Below, one piece after another: positions 51,330 to 63,798 of a stretch of 64,000 bases of DNA (within the stretch, counting starts at the first letter, position 1; every line of letters starts with the position of its first letter). This DNA comes from Diadema setosum (lineage: Eukaryota; Echinodermata; Echinoidea; Diadematoida; Diadematidae), in contig CM067066.1 in NCBI GenBank assembly GCA_033980235.1, forward strand, positions 29,811,976 through 29,875,975, given 5' to 3'. Both the position numbers and the translations under genes were made by a program. Below the pieces are notes generated by a model, which did no database searches, had not been told where the DNA came from, and saw only the letters and a list, made by a program, of their open reading frames with translations.

Positions 51330-52795
51330 TAGTCCTGCAAAATCTGCATGAACTCTTTTCAAATTCTTGAAGGCTGTTTCCATGGGTGAAGGGGCACTCT
51401 TGCTGATCAGTTCCTTGTATGAAGACAGTTGTTGCTATGATTCCTTTTATGGGACTTGTTTGATTTTTTGATCCAAAAGAGTGACCGATCCAAAAAGCAT
51501 TACTGTACAGTGTCGGGGCGATTGTTAACAGCCCAACACTGTACAGTCATGCTAACCTGGAAACATTGAACAGCACATTACTGGAATATGAGACCAATCT
51601 GAAGCAAATAACTTTCACACAATAATAGATATATAATGTACTCTTAAATGAATCCCACAAGGATTGGAACAGTCATCCCCCAGCATTCCCACTGATTCCC
51701 TCTGATCAGTTACTAGCCATCCCCTTTAAGAGTGAATGAGTATAAATTAATCATGTTGTGACTGCCAAATAAATAAAAAATAAACAGCTAAGTATGCAGG
51801 GACATGTGTGGTCCCATATACCATTAGAGACTACACTAAATTACTTGTTTTTGTCTCGCTTTGCTTTGTTTTGTTTTTCCAATAAAATTATCAAATTTCA
51901 TTTTTGTTGGCCCAACAATGAAATGTGATGGCCTGAAAAATATAAACAACAGAGGCAGCAGTAGCAGCCACATGTGCAAATAGAGTGAAAAAATGATGTC
52001 ATGTCTCCCCTGACCTACACACAAATCTTCACTAAATGTCCACTTGTTTTAATTTACATTAATCCCAAACAAGAGGAGTAGTACTGGTATCATTGACATT
52101 TTAATTTAAATGTTGCAATAACATAGTGATGATGACTTTTAGAGGAATGAGGGTTTTACTTTTGAAACTAGATCCAAATGATGATTTTAAAATATCTTCA
52201 TCCTCAATCACCTCAGGTTTTAGTTGGTATCACTGCTTAGTGGAAATGTGAAATTGAAAAATTCAGCTTTTTGTTTTAATTTGTAATATTTTGATGAATG
52301 TATAAACCATGTTTCACATGTTTCTACTCAATATCATTGTGAAGGCGGTATTGAATTGCACACAAAAAGTATTATGCTAGTTTATACAGTAAGATTACAT
52401 ACGAGGAGGACATGTGTGCATATGTGTTTTTGCTATCTTTTCCTGTGAGTTTAGCATGCATTATATGATGTACTGGTAACAGTTGCTTCCTTTCTATTGG
52501 ATGCTTCCTAGCTGTTTAAATTTGCAGAAAGCTCATACCAAATATGAGATAGTCTCAATGAATGATGGACCCTTCAATTCACAAAGGCAGTTCATATTGC
52601 ATCCACAATGTGAATTTAGAGACTAAAACAAGTGCTAAATAGGCATACATTGTACATGTGTGTATATGTCAGTGCATGTTCATCTTATTGGATGTCTGTT
52701 GGCATGCATGATCTGCCACCCGCATAATTGCAAGTCAAAATTTGCATAATCCATGGACTAGCTTTGAAGTACATATGTATATTCCAGCCATAATG
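51330..52795. other. No supportable gene
   Basis: AT-rich and featureless to the eye. Confidence 0.55.
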
Positions 52796-53124
52796 CAGGG
52801 CTCGACACTAACTTTATTTTTCGGTGGCCCAATGGGGCCACCAAAATCATCAATTTCAAATTTTTGGTGGCCCAAGAGAAAAATTTGGTGGCCCGAAAAA
52901 AAAAAAACATTGATAAAAGTCCATTTTTTTTTGATAAGTCGCACACTCACTGCATGCATTTATGCCTTTCCGGCGCAAAAAGTTACGAATTTATTGACAC
53001 ACTTTTCAAAAAATTTTGGTGGCCCGAGGTGGGCCACCAAATTTGCCCTTTTCTGAAATTTGGTGGCCCGACTTTCATTTTTGGTAGCCCCGGGCCACCG
53101 GGCCACCGTTAGTGTCGAGCCCTG
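52796..53124. mobile_element. hAT-like non-autonomous element with target duplication
   Basis: Perfect inverted ends CAGGGCTCGACACTAAC and GTTAGTGTCGAGCCCTG, flanked by direct CATAATG at 52789-52795 and 53125-53131. The interior holds about nine GGTGGCCC or GGGCCACC units. CAGGG ends fit hAT; a 7-bp duplication is one short of the usual eight. Confidence 0.85.
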
Positions 53125-53936
53125 CATAATGTTGACAATCACATCATTCTTTGGCTCTGATCTTAATGTAAGACTTGGAATGGGTATATAGTTGTTTTAA
53201 ATAGAGCACAAACAATTGGTACACACGTCATCTGACTGATTATGAGTATTACATTGTGATATGCTGGTGGGTGTTGGTGATATTTTGTAACACATCCATC
53301 ATTTCCCATATTGATAGACTTTGTGCTATCTCAGCTGCCATAGAAGATATCATTCACATTGACATTTAAGTGTTGATGTGAAAATGTGTGTAATTGAGAT
53401 CAGATTTTCAATATCGTTTGCTGTTCTTTGAAATTTAAACTGGAGGCTTACATCCCATGCTGTGATAGCTCAAACTGACCATCTCTGTATTACTATTTAC
53501 ATGTGCATTCTGAATTGATGGGCTCAGCAGAGTATCTAGAAATATAAGAAAAATTTAAATGTATCACTACCAAGCAATATATATTCTCCGAAACACAACA
53601 CATAATTATACACTTGAACCCCTACTTCAACACACACACACACACATACAGACAGACACACCCAATTATCTGCATATGTGAAATAACTGATTTCTAATCT
53701 TTTGCTGTTCATGTAATTTATGATCCAGCTAAATGAGGCAAAATACCTTTTAAAATGCACTAGTTTGGAGAAGATGTTCAAATTGTATATGCATACTTCC
53801 ATTTTTATAAGGAGTTGTCCAACTAAACTAGAAAGCTGGCCAAAGTCTTGCTCAGCGTAGGAATTTGATAATTTTATAGGAACAACTGGATTCAACTGCT
53901 CATTTATAGACTATGTGGGCAAGGAATATGTAAGTA

Positions 53937-54363
53937 CAGTTGAACCTCTATTATCCGTCCTCCCTTTATCCGGATCTCTCTATTATCCGGACGCAATCTC
54001 GTCGTGATTTTTTTTTTTAATAATTACGGGAAGAAAGGGGGATTCCCAACTCCTTGAGAACTCCTACCCAAACACACATGAATTACATATTACTTCCAAT
54101 ATGATTAACATACATTGCATCAAATTTCCTTCCAAATTGCTTACCTTCAGACATTTCAACATCCCGAAACATCCCCAAATGTAACAATGAAAAGGTTGCA
54201 GTATACACATTACTACAATGTCATGTGGTACTACAATGGGCTACATCAGTACATGTGTATGTATAATGTACATGTATAAAGCATTGAGTCTCTCGTATCC
54301 GGCCAAATCCCTTATCCGGATGAGCCCCGGTCCCGACTTGTCCGGATACGAGAGGTTCAACTG
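53937..54363. mobile_element. pogo/Tigger-like MITE with TA target duplication
   Basis: Ends CAGTTGAACCTCTATTATCC and GGATACGAGAGGTTCAACTG, each flanked by TA. TTATCCGGA subterminal motifs are repeated. These are typical pogo/Tigger termini. No transposase. Confidence 0.85.
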
Positions 54364-54365
54364 TA

Positions 54366-56226
54366 TCCATAGATTACAGGTCATGAATAAACATAATTTG
54401 ATTTAAAAAAGATACAGCTTATTGAAATATTTTTGAGGAACAAATAAATTTAATTATTCATTAATAAGTCCCCAGTGACTAGTACCCAAAGTTACAGTGG
54501 ATTAGTGATAAGACTTTGAATCAGTAAACACAATTTGATAGAAATAGCCATTAAAATATTCCATAGGAACATGTGGATTGAATTGCTAATTGGTAGGTCC
54601 TCGGAGAAAAGTGTCCACGTAATACGAGTCATGAAATTAATAAACAAACTTGATAAACATGACCAATTTGATAATTTCCCAGTAACAAGTATTTCAACTG
54701 CTCATTTAAAGATTATGTGTGGGGAAAAGTATCCATAAGTAGGGCCTATCCATTGATTAAAAGTCATGAAATTGATAACCAGAATTTGATAAAGTATAGC
54801 TTATTGAAATATTGTATCGGAACAAGTAGATTGAATTATCTGTTAATTGTTCCTCAGGGAAGATTTTCCAGAGATTTGTAGTGCTGTAAAGAACAGCTTT
54901 ACTTGTATGCTCATTGAAACATGCACAAGTGCTAGTGACATGAACAGTAAATATAAGCAATCACAGCATCCGTTAGCCCTTGGCCATCAAATCGTGCTCA
55001 TTAATTACCTATGAGAGTCTTCAGAGTTTATGCTAACAATCAAATTTTCGTACTGAGCATAATGTAGTGCTTCTATCTGCAGTTTGTAGTTGATTTGATC
55101 TGCAGTTATCACTTCTCTGAAATATTAACCCTCCCCTCCTTTTACCTCTTTGTTTTTTTTTTTTTTTGTTTTTTTTTTTTGCTATTTGTTTTTTATTTGA
55201 AAAAAAGAAAAGAAAAGATTTTTGCCCTGTTCTTTGTCCTGAATAATTTTTAAATGGTTTCTAGTCCTTCGTTATATACAGTAATTTCCCCTTATTGGGA
55301 TTCTATACACTTAACACAGCCAGTTGTGTTGTAAATAATGACAGATGCAGGCAGCAAATACCTTCTACTCTCTGTCAGTGTTTGTTGTTACTCAATCAAC
55401 TCCTAACTGACAAATTTTTATGTCTCTTTTATGCTGTGTAACTTCAAGTAACAGACTTGGAACACAATATAATCATCTCATATGAAAGAAATCATGTTGC
55501 AAATGTATTTTCTTCAAAAATGACTGTCTCCATGAGGTAAATTGTCAATTTTTTAGTATCCAAATACAGATACCTTTTATTACTGTGATTTTACTGTGTG
55601 ACCGACTTCATTGCCTTTGTGATCTGGTCAAGATTTTGTTTGCATGTGATCTAATAGAAATGTCGCATTTGCATGAATCTCTCAACGCTGAATGATAAGT
55701 ACATCTCTAATGTAATGTGTCGCAAGTTTCCACGAGTGAATCAAAACAGATGTAGTACTTTGGTGGCAAAAATCGTAAGCATGTGTACATCTTAAATATG
55801 TGACTCAATAGATGATTGTATAGAATTGACAGCCTTGATGGTTCTTTAGATATCTTCATAATAAAAGCATCATAAGAAGACACCGACCAATCGTCATGTT
55901 TCATTATTCCAATACTGCAACAACTCAAAGAGCAATGGGAAAGCAAAAGTCAGAAATAATAAAACATGACATGCTGCGACTGATCTCTGGTCGACTGTGC
56001 ATCCGCCAAGTCATTTCCATAAGTTTCATTTATTCGCATAGCGACATGATATACTTTCACAAACCTGTATTAGTATACACATTAGATGAATGAATTTCAA
56101 GGTGATTTCAAACTCAAGGCATGTTCACACAAATTTACGGTACTCATTCAAAACACACGATAATACGAGAAAAGACGGCAAAAAGACACTATCCGAGTAT
56201 CAGATAAACACCAGTCTTCTTCTCCC
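54366..56226. other. No supportable gene
   Basis: 54,400-54,850 repeats short phrases such as TTGATAAA and AACAAGTA...GATTGAATT, suggesting an old degenerate repeat. The rest is plain. Confidence 0.45.
55150..55220. repeat. Poly-T then A-rich tract
   Basis: T runs broken by single G, followed by A/G. Confidence 0.8.
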
Positions 56227-56792
56227 TTAAAGGGAAGGTAAACCCCAAGAGCAATGTGGATTGAGTGAAAGCAGCAACATTAGTAGAACACATCAGTGAA
56301 AGTTTGAGGAAAATCGGACAATCGATGCAAAAGTTATGAATTTTTAAAGTTTTGGTGTTGGAACCGCTGGATGAGGAGACTACTAGAGGATATGACGTAT
56401 GAGTGGACAACAATACAAAGAAAATATAAAGGAAATTCAACAAAAATTCACTTTTCTAGAATTATCAAAGAGCAATGGACCAACCGCTTTCAGAAAGCAG
56501 AGGGAATAATTGCTACCCTTAACATATGTCAATATCAAGTTGATGGAATTTGTAGTTTTCATGGAAAATTGATTTTTGTAGAATTTTCTTTATATTTTCT
56601 TGGTATTGTTGTCCACTCATACGTCATAACATCTAGTAGTCTCCTCATCCAGCGGTTCCAACACCAAAACTTTAAAAATTCCTAACTTTTGCATAGATTG
56701 TCCAATTTTCTTCAAACTTTCACTGATGTGTTCTACTAATGTTGCTGCTTTCACTCAATCCACATTGCTCTTGGGGTTTATCTTCCCTTTAA
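56227..56792. mobile_element. Palindromic MITE family D, diverged copy 4
   Basis: Shares the ACACATCAGTGAAAGTTTGA and GAACCGCTGGATGAGGAG blocks with the other copies, but its terminal 25 bp differ (TTAAAGGGAAGGTAAACCCC), so it is a sister subfamily. The two arms are more alike than in copy 1. Confidence 0.85.
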
Positions 56793-57004
56793 GCCCTCAA
56801 CAGGAACAATCATATCATAAGCTCCATTATCATATTTGTTGACCTGACTATAATCATCATATTGGATGACATTGAATTGGATACCAAAACATGTTGTATG
56901 AGATAGGCCCCATATTTTCTTTAGTCATAGACAAGTTCAAAAAGTGCAGTAGCCCTCTATTTGATTAGACTGACATAAATTGATTTGTTTTATGTTAATG
57001 CCAA

Positions 57005-57190
57005 GGAAGCAACGGATGCATGTAAACAAGCAACCTCTAGACAGGCGGCTTGAGTCCCATCCAAACGAACTAAGAAATGTGGACAAGGCCGTTTCCTAGG
57101 GGCACGACCACTGCATCCACGGGATGTGGACCAGGGACTTTATGATTAAAAGTACACAGTCTTATCACTCGGATGCAACAGCTCTGCATA
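57005..57190 (-). mobile_element. Degenerate tRNA-derived SINE (minus strand)
   Basis: On the minus strand GCATCCGAGTGATAAGACTG resembles an A box and GGTCCACATCCC a B box. A body with GTTTGGATGGGACTCAAG follows, like known SINE bodies. Confidence 0.5.
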
Positions 57191-60100
57191 GTTAAACATA
57201 TAAACTGGTATGAGCATAGTAAAACTGGCATTTGCAAAACTGTTCATTCTCAATTTTAGAATGCATGGCTGCATACATAACATAGCAAAAGGATTTACAC
57301 ATTTTGTTTAGTTTGCATTCTACTTATTTGAATACAAAACAAATTTCAATCTACTTATCAGTGATCATGTAACAATAAGTTACAAACACCCACAAATGCC
57401 AATTATACACATAAGTACTATATATGTCTTTGAAGCAGTGATTTCTTGATATTCTTATAGAGTACATGACGATTTCTCAAAATTGTACCATACAACACAA
57501 GAGTAAATTGATTATGTCAGAGCATAGCTGATAAATTTTCAACAGCACTATACATTAGCTGTACAAATATTCCTGATTTAGTGAGCAAAATATATACAAG
57601 CAAAGGCAGCGAGGTAAACTTTTTTTTGTCCCTCATGATTATTCTACTCTGCAAACCACACACTGACTAAATTTGACAAGAACATTTCTGCAATGTTAAG
57701 GTGATGAATGTGATTCGATGGACGGTTTCCAGGAAGAAAAAAAAAAGTGCATATATATCTATACAGTGAAGAATCAAAATATGCAATTTTAAAACAATGA
57801 AAAGGTGATGAAAATATCCATGTGTGAAGTAAATATACTGGAAACCTATATGAAACGTCTTGCGGGGGTAAAATAAAAAAGAGGACGAAGGTTTCCATGG
57901 AATTCATTCTTTGGAATGTTGCTTTAGAACAACTGGAACAGGCTGAAACGAAAGTAAAGTTTACACTTCATTTACTATTCTTATGAAGCCACGGTTTATC
58001 AAATAATGATTTACACAAAACACTTGCAAGTGATCATTTTTGGCAAAGTTTTACATTGTCAAGGGCAATTTTATGAAGCAGTAAGCTTGAGACACATTGT
58101 TGACCCTCTGCTCCCAAGATTATACACTTTGATTAAAGATCACACTAAAAAAATATCATACAATAAAAGACACACTTCACATGTACAAATTGGGAAAAAT
58201 ATATGAATTTGCTGTACCAGGTAATTACATGGACTTTACCTCAGGCAGGAGAAAATCCGTAGGCACTAAATACACTACTCTTCACCAACTTATTGCAATT
58301 ATAGTACTTTTTTTCCGCATCTTTGAAGCTGTCTTGGTTAAAGTCATCATTATCCACAATCACTGAATCACATGATTGATAACATACACATGCAAAATAT
58401 AGTTTATTACGCAATACACACAATACTTCAACACCAGGCAATAAGCATCCACCCTATTTCATATCTTTGCAAATGTACGATGCCAATGAAAGGTCATCAC
58501 TCCATTTCACATGAGTAAGTACTGGTTGACTCCTGGATCCTGGATAGTATCATGCTTTGGGCATGCCTCCCCTCCCCTCCCCCCCCCCCCCTCCTCCATC
58601 TTCATAACTGTCCAGACCTCAACCCAGGCAAACAAAGTAGGAGACTGTACAGAATATTTCACAGTATTCTGTTTATACTGCAGCAAAAAAATAAAAAATC
58701 AAATAATAAATAATAAATAATAATAAAATAAACAAATAAATAAATAAAACAAATAAATAAACAAATAAATAAAATAAATGAATATATAAAAACAAAATAA
58801 TAATAATAATGATAAAATAGATAAATAGATAAATAGAAAAAAAAAAATGGACTGTTCAAAGAAACATGAAAAGCAGGCCATAAATCCCTGTGAAATGCCT
58901 ACACATTTAGTTCCCCCTATAGCACAACTGCAGACAAATGTTTAATTCTATCTATGCATGAAATTAACTCACATGCTGTGCATTCTGACAATTACATTAT
59001 ATTTTTCAAACCGCCTGTATCAATACTGGGCCAAGAACTGCTGGAACCCCTCTTAAAACCACCTTCAAGAGGTGATTCAGGAATACAGAAAAATCAGATT
59101 GCCTTTTCAAGTCTATTTGTGGTGAGCATGGGACCTTTTTGACATGATTCTAAGTGGTATACAGAACAGACTTTCTCCGAGTAACAACACTGTTTTACAA
59201 CACAGAAGTACATATGATAAGTACATTACAATGGTATATTTTCATGACTGTATATAAACATGGATTCTGAAGAGGTACATTATAAATGAACGCAGGTAAT
59301 AACAGACAAGATGTACACGAAAGGAATGACAACATTGAATACAATCATCTAAAGGACGGCTGGAGAGAAGTACTGGGTATGCTATGTTGACCTATGTGGA
59401 AATAAGGTAATGTGAAACAAGTTCTGCTATAAAGTATCAAATGATAAGCAAACACAAGCATCCATCCCACACAGAAGGGCACAACTCCAAACTTTTGGCA
59501 GTCCAAAACTTTTCAAAAATCAGTTTCATGCAGCTTATTTGAGATGGGAATCGGTACAAATGAGTGCAAATGTTTAATTATGCATACACAAATCTATGTT
59601 GGGGGACAAAAGGGCTATGCACACATTCATGCAACAGATATATACAACACTCATCTCTTTGGTAGGAATAAAAAGCATGCTGATGCTAATTCTACACCAT
59701 TTGTGTTGCTTTAGCACGATGAATGTTGTGTATCTGGAGCAAGGGAAATATTCTTAACTTTACAAAGAAAAGAGTGGATATTTCACTTAAGACTTTGAAT
59801 TGGTGGTATTGGGAGATAATAGGCCATATCTATAGCACTAACCACAATTTTGTATCTAACAAAATGCCCCTGGCACTCTTCATGATAGATGCATAAAAAT
59901 ACATCCTAATAAATGATGATGAGAACATATACATACACCTGTTCACTTAAAAGTACATTTTTTAATCATCCTCCTGAAGCACAAGCAAACTTATGGTCAG
60001 TTCAGAGTTCAACAACACCATACAATCTGCTCAAACCTTAGCTCAAGATTTTACATATAATCAACAAAGACTAATTCTTTGCTCATATCCATAGCTACCA

Positions 60101-60299
60101 CATTTGTTTTTCCACCAAAGCAAGAACTTTAGCATGCATTTTCGGGTACGTCACTCGTACTCTCACAATCTCAACTCTGCAGCAGTATTGAATACCATAC
60201 ACGCTCATATTTTTGCGTACAAATATTTTTGTGAATGGCAGTTGATCAGAAATTTTTGAGAGTTGTTAATTTTGTGCTCTGTGGTAATCTCATAATAAA
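57191..60299. other. No supportable gene; possible long 3' UTR
   Basis: AT-rich, with few stops and no long frames. It may be downstream sequence of the minus-strand edge gene, but no signal ties it to that gene. Confidence 0.4.
58683..58850. repeat. AATAA-type A-rich low-complexity tract
   Basis: AAATAAATAA and AATAATAAT units for about 165 bp, ending in GATAAATA units. Confidence 0.85.
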
Positions 60300-61605
60300 T
60301 GAGAAACTAGAAATGTCGCTTTGGCGACTGGTATGCCTCCGCCATAATGCATGATTTTCCCAATAAGTCTAGATAGTACATGTGGACGATGTGTGATTAC
60401 ATTTTCACAAAATTGGCAAAATATTGAAATGACAAGTTTGTCACAAATGTGTTGAATGTTCACCTTCCTTGACCTAGGTTTAATTGGATGAATAGGAGAG
60501 CATGTATCCAGGGATTTAAGGACTTTAACTCGACTTTGACCCATTCATACATTTAGGCATTGAGTAATTTTCAAGGTACAGGTATGGAGAAAAAGTGCAA
60601 TTTCTGAATTTAATAGTAAATTGTTACCATTCTCATCTGGCTCTTGACCCTAAAATTCATTTAAGATAATCACTTTCAGGTAGAACATGCATAATATGTA
60701 CTAAGTTTCAAGATAACTTGAGCCACTTCCGAGATATGGAGGAAAAAGTTAGTTCAGCACTTTCACTTGATCTTTGACCTTTTGACCTTTGAGGCAAAAA
60801 AAGAAGAAAAAAAAAACTTTCCAGAGAATTTCGATTAGGTTACACATGTATGCATACACCAAGTGTAAAAAAAAAAATATTATAAACCCTGCTGGCATTG
60901 CATGATAGGGGGGAAATAGTAAAATTTTGAAGTGTTGCACTTGACCTTTGACCCCTGACCTTTGACCCCATGAACCCTACATTCTCTAGATAATCACTTC
61001 CAGTCAGTATATGTATATACTATGTTCCATGAAGATACCTTGAACAATTTTCCAAGGTATGCAGAAAAAAAAAAGAAGTTTTAATATTTTACTTGACCTT
61101 TTGACCTTTGACCTTTGACCTCATGACCCAAACTTTCACCAGAGAATCTTAATTGGGTAATACATGTATACACTAAGTTTCAAGAAAATATCTTCAGGCA
61201 TTCAATAGATATGGTGGAAATAGTGAAATTTTATGTATTTGACCCTGACCTTTGACCTCATGACCCAAACTTTCACCAGAGATTCTTAATTGGGTAATAC
61301 ATGTATAAACTAAGTTTCAAGAAAATATCTTCAGGCATTCAATAGATATGGTGGAAATAGTGAAATTTTATGTATTTGACCTTGACCTTTTGACCTTTGA
61401 CCTTGAGCATGTGCACCCAAAAGTTGATAGGCACAACTTCACCCCCTAATACACATACATGCCAAGTTCCATTAGGATACCTCAACAGGTTTTGATAGTT
61501 ACCTTGTCCACAAAATTCATTACGGACGGACGGAAGGACGGACGGACGGACGGACAACCCGAAAACATAATGCCTCCGGCACCACTTCGTGGCGGAGGCA
61601 TAAAA
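60300..61605. repeat. 1.3-kb dispersed-type repeat with DR1 motif array
   Basis: Bounded by ATGCCTCCGCCATAATGC on the left and TGCCTCCGGCACC...GGCGGAGGCA, a hairpin, on the right. The interior repeats TTGACCTTTGACC blocks, has a 135-bp direct duplication (from about 61129 and 61264), and ends with a (GACG)n tract. Noncoding; the class is unknown. Confidence 0.6.
61525..61555. repeat. (GACG)n microsatellite
   Basis: ACGGACGG units with one A/G break, just upstream of the terminal hairpin of the repeat. Confidence 0.85.
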
Positions 61606-62147
61606 AACCAATGACTAACAAAACATTAAGAAGTGTGACTTCTTAAACAAATTGTTTTACTCAAACGTTGCTTGAATGAGAACAAATCTCTCTGAAAAAA
61701 AAAAAAAAGGACCAGTATATCAAGGATGTCTCACTGCTAGACTGGATTCCATGGCCAGTGTTACTTTTTTGTCAACATTTTTGCATGTTGTTACTTTCGT
61801 CATTGACAGCCTAGTTAGGAAATTCATGATTGATGATAAACTGTTGTGAAAAATGTCAGAACATACAGTTGATCAGTTTACTAGCATGTTCTACTAATGT
61901 GCACACCCTCTACTGGTCCAATGCTTGCCTGATAATGTAACAACTAAAGCATGCAAAACTTGATTCAAAATACTGAAATGCATTGAGTATGTATAGGTGG
62001 GTGGAATGGCTTGTCACTACATTCTCAGAGGAAACACGTACATTTATAAACTTGAATACATTTTAGTGATACACTGATGTTTGCATATCATTGGGATTTA
62101 TCGCATATATAAGCCATGGGGTTCAACTTTGAAGCACTCTCATTATA

Positions 62148-63285
62148 CCCCCATCTCACTAGACGGCGATTCAGCTACGATCTTAAAAAATCGACAAAGC
62201 GCGGCGGATCGTGGCTTGATCGCTTTAAATCTTCATCGTATCTTGAGCAGTTCAGAAGCATGGAGGGTCGCCACCATCGCCATGGTCGGCGACCTCGCTA
62301 TGGAAGTTTTGAACATGTCCAAAACTTCTGTAGCGAGGTTGCCATGGTTTTAGAGCGTATCACGATCACCTCACGAGCGCATTAAAAGCGCCACATTCGT
62401 AACTCTGACAGGGTAGCAGTGAATGCGTTAGGCGTAACTCAAGCTCATCGAAAGCGGCCCCCCATCGCCCATGAAAATTACCACTTTTACAATATTACGT
62501 AACAGGAACTAACCATGAATGAAATAAAGTGATGCACAGACTAGGAAGGTTGACATGGAGAAAAGCGTGTAAAATTCATTTTTCCACGTACACCCAGTAC
62601 AAATCTACTCTGTTTATTAAATTGTTTGTTTGTCATACATGTATACCATTGCAAGTCAATGAAAGTAAATTAAGTTGTAATCTTTTCAAATATATCTTCA
62701 TAAAATTGTCTCATTGTAGGATATGATTTGTAGTTTGCTCGTAAGCCGCTTCTTTAATATTATATACACATTTTACCCTTTTAATTGAATGGATGACTTA
62801 ACTAATAGTGCAATTTCACATCAGGTTCTAACTGGTGTGTTCTAGAATGCTAAGATGTAAGGGTAAAACCATATTCTGCATATCCATGTTGGTTTGATAC
62901 TGACATCTGCCTGAAGAAATTAAATCATGAAACCCATTTTATACCCGATCGCTTGAGATCGTAGCATGAGCCCGGCGTAAACATATCACTGTCGCTCCGA
63001 TTGTATTACTGTTGTAGCGAGGTCTTGATAAGCGTACAAATATCGCAATACGATCGCTTTGATCACAGAAGCAGCGTGTCTCGTCGGCTTGGAAAAGCGG
63101 TGAAAACATTGCAGCATCGTAGCATTATCATGGCACTATCGCCTATAGCGCAGGTTGACCTTAGAGAAGCTGTAGTGTAATCGCCTCGGAGGCCAAAAAT
63201 GGAGATGGACGGCGATCGCACGATTTGTTAAATCGTCACACATCACCATGATCGCCATGGTCGCCTTCCTAGTGAGATGGGGGCC
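62148..63285. mobile_element. 1.1-kb inverted-repeat element rich in CGATCG
   Basis: CCCCCATCTCACTAG on the left and CTAGTGAGATGGGGG on the right are inverse copies. Subterminal segments are full of GATCG/CGATC motifs and a GAAGTTTTGGACATG-type palindrome; the middle is plain AT-rich. No transposase. Confidence 0.7.
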
Positions 63286-63313
63286 TTAATGATCAAATGA
63301 CAATGTTCAAATA

Positions 63314-63502
63314 CAGTGGAAACTCAATATAAAGAAATCTGATGTATATAACACAATACCTGACATAACAAACTAATTTCTCCAGTCCAAATAAATTGAT
63401 TTCCTTTGCTTCGTATTGTTTGACTACTAATGTAATAAAATATCTGAAATAAAGAACAAATTGTCTTGGTCCCAAGGATCTCATTATACTGAGTTTCCAC
63501 TG
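63314..63502. mobile_element. pogo-like MITE (CAGTGGAAACTC) with TA target duplication
   Basis: Ends CAGTGGAAACTCAATATAA and TTATACTGAGTTTCCACTG, flanked by TA, 189 bp. It lies about 90 bp downstream of the stop codon of the edge gene, so probably in that gene's 3' UTR. Confidence 0.8.
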
Positions 63503-63593
63503 TATTGAAATTTCAAGCTTCTTCCAACACATACCAGACAGACCAAACAAAGATGGTTGGATCTGGTGGTCACGGTGGTTGTTGACGTCCACC

Positions 63594-63798
63594 CTAGTAG
63601 GCACTGAACTTGGCCTGCTCCTCGAGGAACAGCAGCTGGTCGATAAGGAAACAGTCGCTGACGTTTGTGACGAAGTCGCGCAGCCTCCTCATGATGGTAG
63701 AGTCGTCCAACGTTTCCCTCATGTCGCCGAAGCGCGCCTCTTTAAGGAACGCATATGCCTTCTTAAAGGACTCCTTACCAAACTTTTTTTCGCATTCA
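63594..63798 (-). CDS. Last coding exon of an off-window gene (NEK-like C-terminus?)
   Basis: On the minus strand the frame from 63798 to the TAG at 63594-63596 encodes about 68 residues: ECEKKFGKESFKKAYAFLKE, then ARFGDMRETLDDSTIM and SDCFLIDQLLFLEEQAKFSAY at the end. A splice acceptor (ttttgctcgacAG) lies just before it. The base composition is GC-richer than the flanks and the residues look like real helical protein. The pattern of a FLKEAR helix followed by SDCF..DQLLFLEEQ recalls, from memory, C-terminal segments of NIMA-related kinases (NEK1/NEK4 type), but I cannot confirm this. The rest of the gene would lie beyond 64,000. Confidence 0.6.

Noticed and set aside
61565..61605. Helitron-type 3' hairpin at the end of the 1.3-kb repeat
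   Set aside because: The hairpin is present, but no CTRR end or TC start can be placed and no Rep/helicase sequence is seen.
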